64,000 nucleotides of DNA from Nemertoderma westbladi (GCA_032718475.1 JAUCBJ010008684.1:1-64000); one strand, 5' to 3'; shown: positions 10,585 through 22,027, counted from the stretch's first letter. The notes: generated by a model not told the origin, from the letters alone. Numbers and translations: made by a program.

Positions 10585-10780
10585 AGGGGGGGAAACTGGA
10601 CGCAAAACCCGCCTTGGCGAAATATTATCCCGCCTCAATGTTAAATTCTCAATTTAGGGAAAGGAGCAGGTTACAGTGACACGTTATTTTAACCAAAACA
10701 ATAAACTAAACACAATAGAACAGGTTACGGTTTTATTTTTGAGAGTAATCAGATGTTATTTGCGTCCAATTTCCCCTGGA
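10585..10780. mobile_element. Foldback MITE-like element in dystrophin intron
   Basis: The left end reads GGGGGGAAACTGGACGCAA and the right end TTGCGTCCAATTTCCCC, an imperfect inverted repeat around ~150 bp of AT-rich sequence. A related left end (GTGAGAACTGAACGCAAA, CTTGGCGAATTAA) appears at ~44080-44115, so it is a dispersed family. No coding capacity. Confidence 0.6.
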
Positions 10781-10854
10781 AAGGGGTGAATTTTTATTTC
10801 GTTCAGTTTCCACCCCTATCTGGGTAGAAAACACCATATAATTGTATGCAGTTC

Positions 10855-10897
10855 CAGTTACCATCGATTACAAAACTGAAAGTAAACATTATTAATT
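10855..10897 (+). repeat. Degenerate copy of exon end and donor
   Basis: ACAAAACTGAAAGTAAACAT preceded by TTACCATCGAT resembles the end of the 10312-10494 exon and its donor (ACGAAACTGAAAGTAAAT). It lies just right of the foldback element, so the exon end is duplicated on both sides of it. Probably a decoy donor copy without function. Confidence 0.5.
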
Positions 10898-10998
10898 AAT
10901 TATTACAGGTAATCTTCTTCGCTGTTAGTGACTGTGGTCGGTAATTATTGGTCTGCATTTTTTTAGCCTAATTAATTATCCTTAGTAGTAGGGTCTTG

Positions 10999-11294
10999 GC
11001 CGGCTCTGTGACACTTGGACCTAACTGACACCCATTGGGTGTCATATGACACCCAATTATCACCCTATGGGTGTCATTGGGTGTCATTGGCGCCAGACTG
11101 TGTGGGTGACACCTCCCAATTAGGCTAATTAGACCCTAATTGACAGGTGTCTTCAATTAATTAGTACAATTAAACCCTAATAGGTGTCTTACGACTCCTA
11201 ATTAGGGTTTAATTGATTATCCTAATTAATCAGACTGATTAGCGCCCTGACACACAATGGGTCATCAGTGATGTCCAACTGTCACAAAGCCGGC
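10999..11294. mobile_element. MITE-like foldback element with ~45-bp inverted ends
   Basis: The left end GCCGGCTCTGTGACACTTGG and the following ~25 bases are the imperfect inverse of the right end, which reads CAACTGTCACAAAGCCGGC. The interior has further inverted GGGTGTCA/TGACACCC pairs and TTAGGG/CCCTAA stretches. It has no reading frame. A foldback DNA transposon is the simplest reading. Confidence 0.72.
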
Positions 11295-11802
11295 TCAAGA
11301 GGGTGTCATAAGTGACACCGCGGCTCTTTTATTCATTAATACCTATTTATTTATATTTAATTTTAATTAATTATTTGCATTTTATTTTACTTTATTTATT
11401 CATTTGTACTTTATTTTAAATTAATTAATTGTATTAACTTTACTTTATACATTGATTTCTATTTTTAGATTAATTAGTTTTTATATTACTTACCGCTACT
11501 AAATGAGATCATTATTGGAAGCATCTAACCATAGACTTGTAGCCTTATTTAGCCCTAGGGTATACAGCTCCCCTACTGGTAACTATTTTGGAGTTAATGT
11601 TAGCAAAGGGCCTAAACTTAAGACAAGCTATCGCCTAGGTTACCAGTTACGCATGAATGAGCAATTTATCGGGGCCCCTCTTAAAATTATTTGTGCTGCG
11701 TGGCAATCCTGAGGCTTAAGGAAGCCGCATCCCTATCGATAATCTAATTATGGTATCGCTAACCATTTTCAGTATACTGTATAATTAAATAGGACCCTCT
11801 TT
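11295..11802. other. AT-rich sequence without recognised feature
   Basis: Rich in TTAATTAA and TTTATTTA stretches. A 69-codon open frame at 11503-11712 has no recognisable domain and is not called. Confidence 0.6.
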
Positions 11803-12504
11803 TAATACATAAGTTTATTTATATATATATATATAGTTTATCTTCAATTTAATTTGTTTTTATTTACAACCCTAATCAACCCTAATTGTTCTACTGTAAT
11901 TTATGTTTTATAATAACAAGCTATATCCGGTTAATCCGTATTAATTTTCTTTGTACTGAGGTTATCGAGGGCGCTCTTTCCAATGGTCCTACTCTCAAAA
12001 CGATCTAACCTACTGTATAATTAATTACTTAAGACTGCGAGGTATGCGTAATTAACACATCTCATTTACCAGTTTTCCTTAAAAACTATGAAGTTATATT
12101 GCTTAAGAGTTCTAAGGGGCGAGCCATAAAGCAAGATGTTTGAGGCTTATTTAGATATATTATTACTTAATTTGACCCCCCAATCGGCATCTACTACGGC
12201 ATAGGCTATATCTTTTGCAGAGTCACAGAGTAGTCTGAAGTTCCCCAGTCTGCCGCTAGAGGGCGAAATGTCTCAAAGTGAAAACCATACGGTAGCCATG
12301 AATTGGTTACTAGGCAATAATACTGCATTTTGCAACGTTAGGCCTATTGCTAACCAAACGAAAACTGCCCTGGTTCATGCAGGGATCGAACCCATGACAT
12401 ACGGGAGATGTGAATTCAACGCAACCACTACACCAAGGTGGAACAGTAACCTTCGAATTTGTTTGTTGACGTTCGAATTTGTAAGACTCTCATTTAAGAC
12501 CTGA
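11803..12504. repeat. Dispersed repeat unit A, left copy
   Basis: From ACATAAGTTTAT to GTAAGACTCTC this ~700-bp block recurs at 24584-25500, where its central part is present twice. It contains GTACTGAGGTTATCGAGGGC, CCCCCCAATCGGCATCTACT and a minus-strand tRNA-like SINE, and is followed by the palindromic satellite in both places. The copies are very similar, so the duplication is recent. Confidence 0.85.
12369..12447 (-). repeat. tRNA-derived SINE head
   Basis: Read on the minus strand it has a tRNA-like A box (TGGTGTAGTGGTTGC) and, ~35 bases on, a B box (GGGTTCGATCC). The arms do not form a good cloverleaf, so this is a SINE or tRNA pseudogene with an RNA polymerase III promoter, not a working tRNA. 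A second copy lies at 25370-25447. Confidence 0.65.
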
Positions 12505-12606
12505 CACAGACTATGCCTCACTGAGGCACTGAGGCATAGACTATGCCTCACTGAGGCACTGAGGCATAGACTATGCCTCACTGAGGCACTGAGGCATAGA
12601 CTATGC
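12505..12606. repeat. Short palindromic satellite array
   Basis: Four units of the same palindromic repeat that makes up 25505-26893: arm TGAGGCATAG, single A, arm CTATGCCTCA, then CTGAGGCA. It abuts the truncated 5' LTR at 12613. Confidence 0.85.
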
Positions 12607-12612
12607 CAGTAG

Positions 12613-13219
12613 GATAAATAACCCCGAAACCCAATATTCTTGATATACCGAAGGTAAGAGAGAAGGGTTACAGATAAACGATTGTGACTTATGTTAAAGT
12701 GGTTTGAAGTGAATCTAATGTTATTTGATAGACCCTACATGAGTCAGTCTGTGTTCCTTTTATATGTGACTAAAATCAGTGAAGATTGGCAGATTAGTGT
12801 GCAGTATTGTGCAGCATTGTGTATGAGTGAGTCTGTTAAAGAAGCAATTCCTAAAGAATGCGCCATATATGTGAATTATAATTAAGCCATATCGTTGTGA
12901 GTAGTTTAAGTCATAACTCTGTTTATATAGATAAAGCGCCACGTCCTAAAGGAACTGTTAATATTACCGAAGGTGAATAATATTGTCAGAGATTATATAG
13001 TACTGTCAGTCGAATAATACATTAGGCTTACATAGCAATAAAATTAAACCGTCGAACCCAATCTCCCGGGAATATCCAGCGGGTGAATGATCGCGCACAG
13101 ATTGGTTTCGACTAGTGTAGTGAATCAAATACTTGTCATAGACTAAAAACCGATTTAATATCTAGAAGACATCTTAATTTGGTGGGTTAAACTGCCAAAG
13201 GTCTGAAAGCGCGAACATT
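12613..13219 (+). repeat. Truncated 5' LTR
   Basis: Matches 23977-24583 base for base apart from about a dozen changes; a 64-codon frame inside it is identical in both copies. The left edge joins the palindromic satellite, so the first half of the LTR, including its CCAAT-box part, is gone. Confidence 0.8.
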
Positions 13220-15382
13220 AAAGGATATAGCTTCTGTATTGCAGTAGGCAATAAAGCTGAAGTACCGGCAACCGGTACCCAGTAGGCCTGACTACCTAAC
13301 CACCCGGACCGGTACCTACAGCAGTACAGGTACAGCAGTATTATTCGATTTTGATAATTATATACCGGTAGGCCTTAATAATTAATCAGGAAGGGCCCGC
13401 CCTGGTTTTTTATTGAGATTTTTACTTATTTCTGTCAAGTTTTATTTATTTGTAGGCCAGTATTGAACAGAAGGCGTGTAAGCCTGATCAGATTGTACAG
13501 ACAATTTGTAGGCTGAGCTGTTGTCTGATTGCTGTTAAGTCTGAACGGATTGCAGTGTGTGTAGGTCACTTGTCCGATAAAGAACGGTTGGGAAGTTGGG
13601 GTAGCCATTGCTGTAAAGTAAACCCCCAATTAAAGAATAAGTCGTACTACTGGGTTAGAACGCATACTACCTAACTATTTCGGAGTCTGCATGTCCTGTA
13701 GTTTATTTAGGCTTGAGAGTAGTCTGCCATCGTTTGGTCTGTACTTTGTTTGTGTAGTCTGTACAGGTAGCGTATAATATCATTTAGATAATTTGTAGGC
13801 TGGATAGTTGTCTGTCTGTTATTAGGTCTGAACGGATTGCAGTGTGTGTAGAGCCCTTGTCCGATAAAGAACGGTTGGGAAGTTGGGGTAGCCATTGCTG
13901 TAAAGTAAACCCCCAATTAAAGAATAAGTCGTACTACTGGGTTAGAACGCATACTACCTAACTATTTCGGAGTCTGCATGTCCTGTAGTTTATTTAGGCT
14001 TGATAGTAGTCTGTCAGTATTTAGTCTGCATTTTTGTTTGAGTGGTTTGTACGCGTAGCGTAATATTTATTATTCAGAGTTTATGCGATTATCCGCAACA
14101 TTCATTCCCTAAGTTTGTTCCTACAGTAATTGTGTTTGTTATACATACCGCTATAGTTAAATTAACCCCGGTACTATACGGGCTGCTCGGCGTAGGTAAA
14201 GACTGGTGATTTTGTGCATCGGTCACTCCAGCAGATGCCGTGGTTCTTTTAGCTGTTCAAGTATATTTAACTACTGATTATCTGTTATACAAGTACTCGT
14301 ACCTAATTTAGGGTTTAGTGTACAGTACTTTCCGAAGTAATTATTGTAGACATTATATCTGTGTTGTAAAGTGGTTGATAGGCACATTCGATTAGCTCTA
14401 TTAACTTCTAGGTAGGAACACTCCGTGATACATAACGTAGAACCTATAGCGATACGGCTATAGGTCGTCAGGCGGTGGTATTTTCCTATCTAGACAACGC
14501 AGTGTATTTACTACTACTTATTATTTCAAATACCGTAGTACCCTGTCCGTTGTAATAACCGGTTATCTAACCCTTTGTTAGGCTGGTTTGTAGACTTCTT
14601 GTAAAATTACCCTAAAAATTCGTATTTGTTTTTTGTAAATTTTGTGTTTATTTAGAGATTGTAATCTCACCCGAATTGTACGTAATTTGTAGTATTAAGT
14701 AACTTAGGTAAATTAGAATTATTTGTTTTAGTGTCCTATACGTAACACTTCACTAAAAGCGCACCGCTTTGTGTAGTGATTACCCCAGAAATAATAACAT
14801 TTATTTCAAACATAGACAAAACCCATTAAAACGGGTATAAATACATTATAAATCAAATCTAACGATTTATAAATAGTAGGCCTACCATAAAACCATTAGG
14901 TCTCAATATCAGTTGGACTACTGCTCAAATAACGGTAATAAAGTAAGTAAAGTAACAAAGTAACCCTAAAGTAACAGAAATTCAATTATTTGAAATAATT
15001 GATATACCGGTATTTACGATAGGCCTATTATCTTTATTTCTATAAATCTAGGCTGAAATTATACCGGTACTTGTAATTAATTCTATTTCAGAATTATATA
15101 TCCTACAAACTGTAAGCTGTATACCGGTATTCCAGATAGGCCTATTATATATTTGTATATATTTGTGCTAAAATTATACCGGTATTCTGTGATAAACCTA
15201 GTCTGTGATAATACTTATATAGTTATATATACTATAAGCATACCGGTATTCTAATATATTATATATCACGCTACACTGAGTAGCAGTACCGGTACTTAAT
15301 TACTAGGCTAGCAGTTAATACTGAGTTATTAGACTTACTCAGACTGTAATACAGCAGTAGACATTCAACGGTATACATAGTC
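13220..15382 (+). other. Long 5' leader of the BEL-like element
   Basis: Noncoding, 2.1 kb, rich in ACCGGTA and GGCCTA motifs. Contains a tandem duplication (next entry) and repeated TATACCGGTATTC blocks at ~15010-15250. No gene was seen. The Gag frame opens at 15383. Confidence 0.65.
13435..14040. repeat. Tandem duplication in the leader
   Basis: A ~280-bp unit occurs twice: AGAACGGTTGGGAAGTTGGG at ~13581 and ~13869, and ACTGGGTTAGAACGCATACT at ~13651 and ~13937. The copies differ mainly at the unit edges. Confidence 0.88.
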
Positions 15383-18300
15383 ATGTCTGATACTAAGCAG
15401 AAGCTGTCAGACAGTTTATTAGATGTAACTATCTGCGACTCAGATAGAGACGTACAACCGTCTGGTCGTAAATCCAGTTCACCTCCCACTGTGAGGAAGG
15501 TCATCCCTCCAGTAGTAATAACAGAACCTAGGCTGGTCCAACATCGTAGGTCTATCATAGGCACTCGAGCTCAGGTCAAGCGGGACCAAAAGGCAGCGGA
15601 ACAGCAACAACCCGCTAGTCAAGAACTTATTCCTCAGCGGCCCAGCAGCTCCAGTAGTGAGGATACTGTGGAGCTGACACCCGAGCGCGGAGCAGAGATG
15701 ACGGATGCGGTTTATACGGATCCCCTTCTCATCCTTCCTGCAGCCGTGCTCGCTGGGTTATTGATCGCGGTGGAAGAACACCAGATCGATTGGGCGAGAA
15801 GTCAACGGTCAACTAGAGATAGCTACGCGGGATACACGAGTGAAGAACTGAAGTCTATTGTCGAGTCGCAATGGAACTTCCCCGGACCCGGACTCCCGTT
15901 TGATTTATCAGAAGCTGCCTGGGAAGACATACACCGGATGGGAGTAGCCAAGGAAACCATCGATCCAGCTGTATGGAAGAGGTCCGCAGCCGGATACGCC
16001 CAGGGATTCTTCAGCTCTATGGAGCGAGTAGAGAGACAACTGTTTCAACAACCTCAAGGACCTCAAGAGCAGGGATCGCTGCTTTATCAAGTTAGAGAAA
16101 GAGTTTTGCGGATTAGGCTAATCTTATCCGCCTTTGAGGAGGCTTCTAAAAGAAAACAAGACACGTCGTTGCAAGTTGCCGTAAAAACTTGGTTTCAACG
16201 GGTGAGTCGCCAGGTTCAAGGAGCAGCTCAGTGGAAAGCTCAGTTGGAGGAGCGCTCAACCCATGGAGAATCGACGGACGCTATTTTTTCCCAAGTGGAA
16301 AGTGAAGCGACGGCAGAGAAACCGCATAAGAAGGATGCCATTGATATCTATCTGTCAGACTATCAGCGTTTTTTGGGAGATGATGAGTTGAGGAGAAGGT
16401 TAGAGGGACTTAGCCCTAATAGCGAAGGAGCCAAACTCGTGTTAGATGCGATTGATGTGGATAGGTTAGCGGCGAACCAAGCTAAATTCGATGAACAACT
16501 CCGCATCGCTAGAGAACAAGAAGAACAAGTAAAGAAAAGACGTATAGAAGATAGAAAGACAGCGGCAGTGGCAGCAGCAGTGGCAGAGGCAGAAGCGGAA
16601 AGAAAGGCGGCAGCAGCAGTAGCAGCGGCAGAAGCGGAAAGAAAAGCGGCAGTGGCAGTGGCAGTGGCAGAGGCCGAAGCGGAAAGGAAAGCGGCATCGG
16701 CAGTGGCAGAGGCCGAAGCGGAAAGAAAAGCGGCATTGGCAACAGCAGAGGCAGTGGTAGAAGCCGAACGGAGGGCATCTGAAGAGGCAACCCAACTAGA
16801 GTTGGAAATTCTTCAAGAGAAGCAAGACAACTTCAATAAACAGTTAACAGCGAGCAATATGCAGATGATGAGTCGATCTACTCCCAAGAGACAGGGGTAT
16901 ACATCATCTGAGGAAGGCGATACCACCGACACTGAAGGCGGAAGAAATCGATCTCGCCTAAGCAGACGTAAAAGAACATTCCACCGGCAGAAATTGCCTG
17001 ATTTGCCTCCAGCTGTTAGAAGGCAACTAAATAACACCAAAGTAGGTAGTACAGAACCCACAGACCAAATAATTACAATAGAGAGACTCCCTACTATAGT
17101 AGATGAGCCTGAAATAATTAGGCCTGTTCCCGAAGCTACCCTTTCGGTCGTAGAGACACCTGTACTCCCTGAACCTACTTCTCAATTCCCTTTGCACAGC
17201 ACTAAGCTACCTGTGCCCAACAGAACAGTCCATGAGACAGTGCATACCCTGGACTCCGAGCGAAATATTCCAGATTTGTCGCCCGTTGTCCCTCGTCCGC
17301 CCGCTACAACGTTGGCGACTCCCGCTTCGGCGGTCGAATGGGTGGACGAGAGACGACGGGGGATGGATATCCTGCTCGGGCAGATGCAGGAGACTGTCCA
17401 GCAATTCAAGGGCACAGTAAGGGAAAGTAGGCTAGAGTTGCAAGAAGTGCAGCAAAGTATCGCGCTTGAACGCGATAAATTAGTGAACACCCAAAAGGGT
17501 ATACCACCACCCTCTGTAACAATGTGTCAACCCGTTAGGTCTGAAGTATCTCATGCGCAAGGTGTGGAGCCTACACGCATTTATACTGCTAGCGAAGTAG
17601 AAACTCCTATAGTGAACCCTCTTAAGGGTAATTATAGACCTGTTGATAATGATATTCCCTATAGAACTGATCATAATCCGAGAAATTTATATACCGATAA
17701 CTCGATATTAAATAGCACGATGGCCCAAGAAAGTTTTACGCGTCAAATGGCTAGAACCGAAGCCCGGCAAGCGGTAAAGGTTGGAGAGATCGTCAAGTTC
17801 AATGGAGATGAGATGAAATGGTTACCTTTTAATGAATATTACAAAGATAACATACAGAACTCTGTACTATCTAATGGAGAAAAACTTAGATACCTCATCG
17901 AGTGCTTGGAAGGATCTCCCAAGTTAATGGCGTTAAAATTTATTGGACATCCAGATGGATTAAGACAAGTTTGGGATACACTAAACATCAGGTATGGTAA
18001 TAGGACTAACATAGCTAGGTATTTATATGCGAAATTAATGGCGCCCCGAAAGTTTCTTAGCAGCGGGATTATAGAGTTTTCCGATGAGATTCAGGAGATC
18101 TGTAGACAACTAGATTGGTTAGGTAAGTCTCATGAATACCAGAATTCTATGGTTGTAGGAGCCTTAGCATCTACTTTGCCCAAGGGTGGAGTAGGTACAC
18201 GCTGGGACAAGAAGGTGTTATATCTGATGGAACAACAACGACGAGACCCTACCATGACTGATCTCATGTCATTCTTAGATAGAGAAGTGAAATTACAGCT

Positions 18301-20371
18301 CCTAAGGCAGTCCAGAGAGAAGACATTGGAAAACAAGGTAAGTGAGAAACCCGTTTCTAGGAGAAGGGTAACACCAGTATGTTATACCGACGACGGTGAA
18401 AGCCAAACTTCTCAAGGAGAGGACAGCGGGAAAGACACTGACAGATCTTATTATGTCAATAAAATGCCTAAAGATCAGGTAAGTAAATCCGAGTCTCGAC
18501 CCAATGACAGAAGGGAACCGGTACAAAAAACCCTTCCTACGTCTCCTAAAAGAATTCAGGTGAGAAAGCCCGAGGAAAGAACCAGTGTGCACCACATAGC
18601 ACAGGTTAAAGTAAGTAACATCAAGCCGAAATGTGTGCTGTGCGACGGGCCCCACCGTTTAAATGCGTGTGATAAATTCCTGAGGAAATCACTAAAGGAT
18701 AGACGTGAAGTCATGTGGGATAAGCGGTTGTGTTATAATTGCCTCAGACGAGGACACCAACGGCGAACCTGTAACTCCGACGCAAGGTGTGCAAAGTGCG
18801 GCGCAAAACATCATATCTTGTTGCACACGGAATTCGAACGAAACAGCCCGAGTCAGGTAAGTGAGTCCGAACTACATGTCCAATTCAGTGATGTGAACGA
18901 CACTGATCAATCTGAGATGGAAGGATTCTATACGGACGAGTTCTCCAACCAAAACGAATCCTGTTACCTAATAAACACCACCGCAGTGTATCGAGCACTC
19001 GTACATGAGAAAGACACAGACAGCGACCTTACCTTAACTACTTCCGATCAACAACCATCTTGGAAAGCGCCAACTTCCAATGTAGGAATCCGAGAATTTC
19101 CTGTAGTCCAGTTAAGGGTTCACGGACCTAAACGGAGTTATGTAGTGAACGCCCTCCTTGACTCCGGTAGTACAGGAACATTCATCGACCAAGAGCTAGC
19201 CGAAGACATATTTGCTGGACAACCCAAGTTCCGAACTACGCTCAACATGTCAGGCATTATGCAAGTCTGGAAATCCACAATAACAGCGGATTATTATGTA
19301 GGAGCGTTGTCCACCCCCCAGGACGAACTAGGAGAACATAGCATCAGGTCAGTCAAAATGGTGGCAATAAAGAACTTCGCTACTACTCAAGCAGACCTTT
19401 ATAATTGGGACGAGGATGAGAGCGTCCAACATCTTAAGATACCTCGATTCCAGACTGATTATCCTGGAGTGCAAATACTCATCGGCCAAAACGCGCATGA
19501 GGCGCTGGAGACATTAGAGAAACGACCTACTCAACCGCAACCACTTCAGACCTATGCGGTAAGAACTAGAGTAGGTTGGTACCTTACTGGACCTTCCCGT
19601 AGAACGCTCAGGGAAAGACTGCTTCAAGATCGCGTCTGCCAGGTGAGTGAATGGGAAGACGATACTAGTGAGGGAGACGACCCAACTGAGGGAACACCAC
19701 ACTCCTCAGATAATGACAATCTTAACTCCAATGTAGATCAATGGAGATATTGCCCCAAGACGATGAATATAGCCGACATCGCTTCCAGAGGAGCAACTCC
19801 TCAAGAACTGACAGATACTACAGACCGGTTAGGTGAACCCGACTTCCTGAGTAAGGAGGATGAATGGACTCCCCATCTTACTCCGACTGAGATTAGACCA
19901 ACCAAGGGAGCGGAGAAAGTTAAACCTAAAACCCGGACGGGTGGAGCGGAGTTATTTGAACCCGGGATAGATCTGTCGGTATTACATATTGCCAGGGACG
20001 ACGCCGTGGATCTGGACCTCACCACCGCGAGTGGATCCTTCATGAAAATCAGAGAGAGCGATTGGAGCTCTGGAACATCAGACGTCTCGCAGGGACTCTC
20101 ACCTCTCCTGCAGGGAGCGACGGACCACTATAGCTCCTGGAATCGGCTTTGTAAGGCCGTCGTGTACTTAGAGCGATGTTTCTATCGTCACTATTCCAGG
20201 ACGAAGAGGAAACCTGGAATTGTATTCGGGATGCAGCGACTCAATCGCCCAGCTGGTCGTTTGTGTTTACCGGAAGGGAATGGAGGACTCTCCGGAAACT
20301 GTGGAAGGCAAGATTCTCTTCCCACGACCACCTCCCTAATCCTTCAAACATCTAGGGACTCCATAACGTAA
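15383..20371 (+). CDS. BEL/Pao Gag-protease polyprotein with internal pol deletion
   Basis: 1662 residues from ATG at 15383. Residues ~390-470 are an Ala/Glu/Arg coiled-coil made of repeats like AEAEAERKAA. Residues ~800-973 form a Gag capsid-like region of the DUF1759 type (VKFNGDEMKWLPF, LIECLEGSPK). Zinc knuckles start at Cys1084 and Cys1117 (CYNCLRRGHQRRTC). The aspartic protease motif LLDSGSTGTFID has its Asp near 1260; VGWYLTGP follows near 1398. Then, with no reverse transcriptase, comes WRYCPKTMNIADIASRG (~1454), the end of BEL RNase H, then the linker toward integrase (SSWNRLCKAV ~1583). The frame stays open across the deletion. Role: particle formation and processing, supplied in trans to or from full elements. 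BEL/Pao assignment is from motifs only. Confidence 0.88.
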   Translation: MSDTKQKLSDSLLDVTICDSDRDVQPSGRKSSSPPTVRKVIPPVVITEPRLVQHRRSIIGTRAQVKRDQKAAEQQQPASQELIPQRPSSSSSEDTVELTPERGAEMTDAVYTDPLLILPAAVLAGLLIAVEEHQIDWARSQRSTRDSYAGYTSEELKSIVESQWNFPGPGLPFDLSEAAWEDIHRMGVAKETIDPAVWKRSAAGYAQGFFSSMERVERQLFQQPQGPQEQGSLLYQVRERVLRIRLILSAFEEASKRKQDTSLQVAVKTWFQRVSRQVQGAAQWKAQLEERSTHGESTDAIFSQVESEATAEKPHKKDAIDIYLSDYQRFLGDDELRRRLEGLSPNSEGAKLVLDAIDVDRLAANQAKFDEQLRIAREQEEQVKKRRIEDRKTAAVAAAVAEAEAERKAAAAVAAAEAERKAAVAVAVAEAEAERKAASAVAEAEAERKAALATAEAVVEAERRASEEATQLELEILQEKQDNFNKQLTASNMQMMSRSTPKRQGYTSSEEGDTTDTEGGRNRSRLSRRKRTFHRQKLPDLPPAVRRQLNNTKVGSTEPTDQIITIERLPTIVDEPEIIRPVPEATLSVVETPVLPEPTSQFPLHSTKLPVPNRTVHETVHTLDSERNIPDLSPVVPRPPATTLATPASAVEWVDERRRGMDILLGQMQETVQQFKGTVRESRLELQEVQQSIALERDKLVNTQKGIPPPSVTMCQPVRSEVSHAQGVEPTRIYTASEVETPIVNPLKGNYRPVDNDIPYRTDHNPRNLYTDNSILNSTMAQESFTRQMARTEARQAVKVGEIVKFNGDEMKWLPFNEYYKDNIQNSVLSNGEKLRYLIECLEGSPKLMALKFIGHPDGLRQVWDTLNIRYGNRTNIARYLYAKLMAPRKFLSSGIIEFSDEIQEICRQLDWLGKSHEYQNSMVVGALASTLPKGGVGTRWDKKVLYLMEQQRRDPTMTDLMSFLDREVKLQLLRQSREKTLENKVSEKPVSRRRVTPVCYTDDGESQTSQGEDSGKDTDRSYYVNKMPKDQVSKSESRPNDRREPVQKTLPTSPKRIQVRKPEERTSVHHIAQVKVSNIKPKCVLCDGPHRLNACDKFLRKSLKDRREVMWDKRLCYNCLRRGHQRRTCNSDARCAKCGAKHHILLHTEFERNSPSQVSESELHVQFSDVNDTDQSEMEGFYTDEFSNQNESCYLINTTAVYRALVHEKDTDSDLTLTTSDQQPSWKAPTSNVGIREFPVVQLRVHGPKRSYVVNALLDSGSTGTFIDQELAEDIFAGQPKFRTTLNMSGIMQVWKSTITADYYVGALSTPQDELGEHSIRSVKMVAIKNFATTQADLYNWDEDESVQHLKIPRFQTDYPGVQILIGQNAHEALETLEKRPTQPQPLQTYAVRTRVGWYLTGPSRRTLRERLLQDRVCQVSEWEDDTSEGDDPTEGTPHSSDNDNLNSNVDQWRYCPKTMNIADIASRGATPQELTDTTDRLGEPDFLSKEDEWTPHLTPTEIRPTKGAEKVKPKTRTGGAELFEPGIDLSVLHIARDDAVDLDLTTASGSFMKIRESDWSSGTSDVSQGLSPLLQGATDHYSSWNRLCKAVVYLERCFYRHYSRTKRKPGIVFGMQRLNRPAGRLCLPEGNGGLSGNCGRQDSLPTTTSLILQTSRDSIT

Positions 20372-22027
20372 CAACATATGGAGTGGGTGTGTGACTCTAT
20401 TATTTTATATTATTTTATTATTTTTATATTTATGTATGTATTACTATGTAATTTTATTATAATCGTTTTATTTAATTTAGTAGAATGTTATTTTAGCGAT
20501 TATTTAGTAGATTAGTGCAATATATTCGTGTTTATTACGTACGTAATTACTTATATTATATTTAGTGCGACGGCGAAGAAATAATTACTTTTTTCTCTTT
20601 CCTTACTGTCCGTATTATATTATAAATACGTAACTACAGTAAGATGAAATGTCCGTACTTATTAAAGTACAATAAAGCCACTACTATATTTAAGTATTAT
20701 TGGTAGGCAGAGTATTAGGAATGCAAAGTTCAGATCCTCGTGTCTCGGCTAAACCAAGCTCTGGGTAGACCTTGGAAACGACTTGCCTCTTCACACTGAC
20801 ATTGCTTCGTGCGATATTGCTCTCATACCGTATATTAAATAATACATATAGTAGCGTGATGTCCCTTTAACAGTAGCGTATAACGCCAAATAAATCTGTT
20901 AAACCCTTTGACCATCTGTAATTCTAGTCGATTAAGATATCGCGGCACCCACCGATATACTTGAAAGACAAATTCTAGAATCAGTGGTTAACGTCCCCAG
21001 ACAAGTTCTGGAATAAATCGGTGCCCATCTCAAATATTAATTATTTAATATTTGCAAATCTAATAAATCAAAATCTGTAATTAATTCAGATCCTTCAACA
21101 ATTCTAGTCAATTAAGATATCGTAGCATTTACCGATATTCTTAAAAAGACAATTGTCACAGAATTAAGGATCTTGTGTCCCCAGCCATATTCTAGAATCA
21201 AAATATGTCCATTTAATTATCAAATAATAAAATTTCAGGGAATAAATTTAAATTCATGCATTTTAATGAATTTAATAAATTGCCATTTTTTCGCAATTTA
21301 TAACATTCCCAAAATTCCATTAATTAATAGATCAAGGGAGCGGAGATTTATCTTATTATGCATATGAGTGTGCGAAAGTCTCCCAAACCTAGTCAATAGC
21401 CGATAAAATTCATAAAGTCATGTATAAAACAGAACATTGACTATTAAAGAATACTATTAAATAACATCCCAGATCTGTATGCATTGGAATTACTCTAATT
21501 CTACCGCTAGCTTTGCATAATGTCACCATAGCAACAACCACGCTAGAATTAGAATTGAGTTAAAAGAACAATAGAAAGCTTGTCCCATTGAATAGCATAG
21601 GGAATAAATAGTGCACTGATAGTATCCAAGGATACATAATAATACAGTGACATTCTGGAAGGCATTGACTAACGGACAAGTGACCCGAGTGTGTGTAATT
21701 TGTGACAAGTTGTGTGTGTGGTACTTGTGAGTTTATAGGCGAATGTTACTACTAAGGTGTGTTTACAGTAGCTAGTCGCAATCGTAAAAGTAACCTAACT
21801 CTCCAAGGAAAACCTGAAGTACATCTAAGTCTTTGGGACGGACAGTCGAGTGACTTGTGTCGGTTGTCGTTGTCGTTGTGCGGCTACGTCGTTGGCGAAA
21901 GTACAGCGGCGACGACACATCGGCGCTGAGGATCTCGTACTGTCCGGGGTTGATTGGGGTAGGCAGCGACGCCCGCTCGCCTAAATATAAACTCATTATA
22001 ATATGGATAAACTCATATATAGCAGAT
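20372..22027 (+). other. Noncoding interior of the BEL-like element
   Basis: AT-rich, no recognised gene. An imperfect duplication lies at ~20918-21038 and ~21090-21210 (both contain CTGTAATT..., TTCTAGTC.ATTAAGATATCG and an ACCGATAT..TT run). Further on is the upstream part of the frame that opens before 22028. Confidence 0.6.

Noticed and set aside
12691-12885. 64-codon frame repeated identically at 24055
   Set aside because: Identity comes from the two LTRs being nearly identical. The frame is not kept in the diverged solo copy at 44116-45389, so it is not a gene.
16466-16795. Cys/Leu-rich minus-strand frames
   Set aside because: They are antisense reflections of the Ala/Glu repeat of Gag and have no independent support.
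21857-22027. Upstream extension of the small frame at 22028
   Set aside because: The frame is open but has no ATG, and the Val/Arg-rich translation looks noncoding; the ATG at 22028 was preferred.
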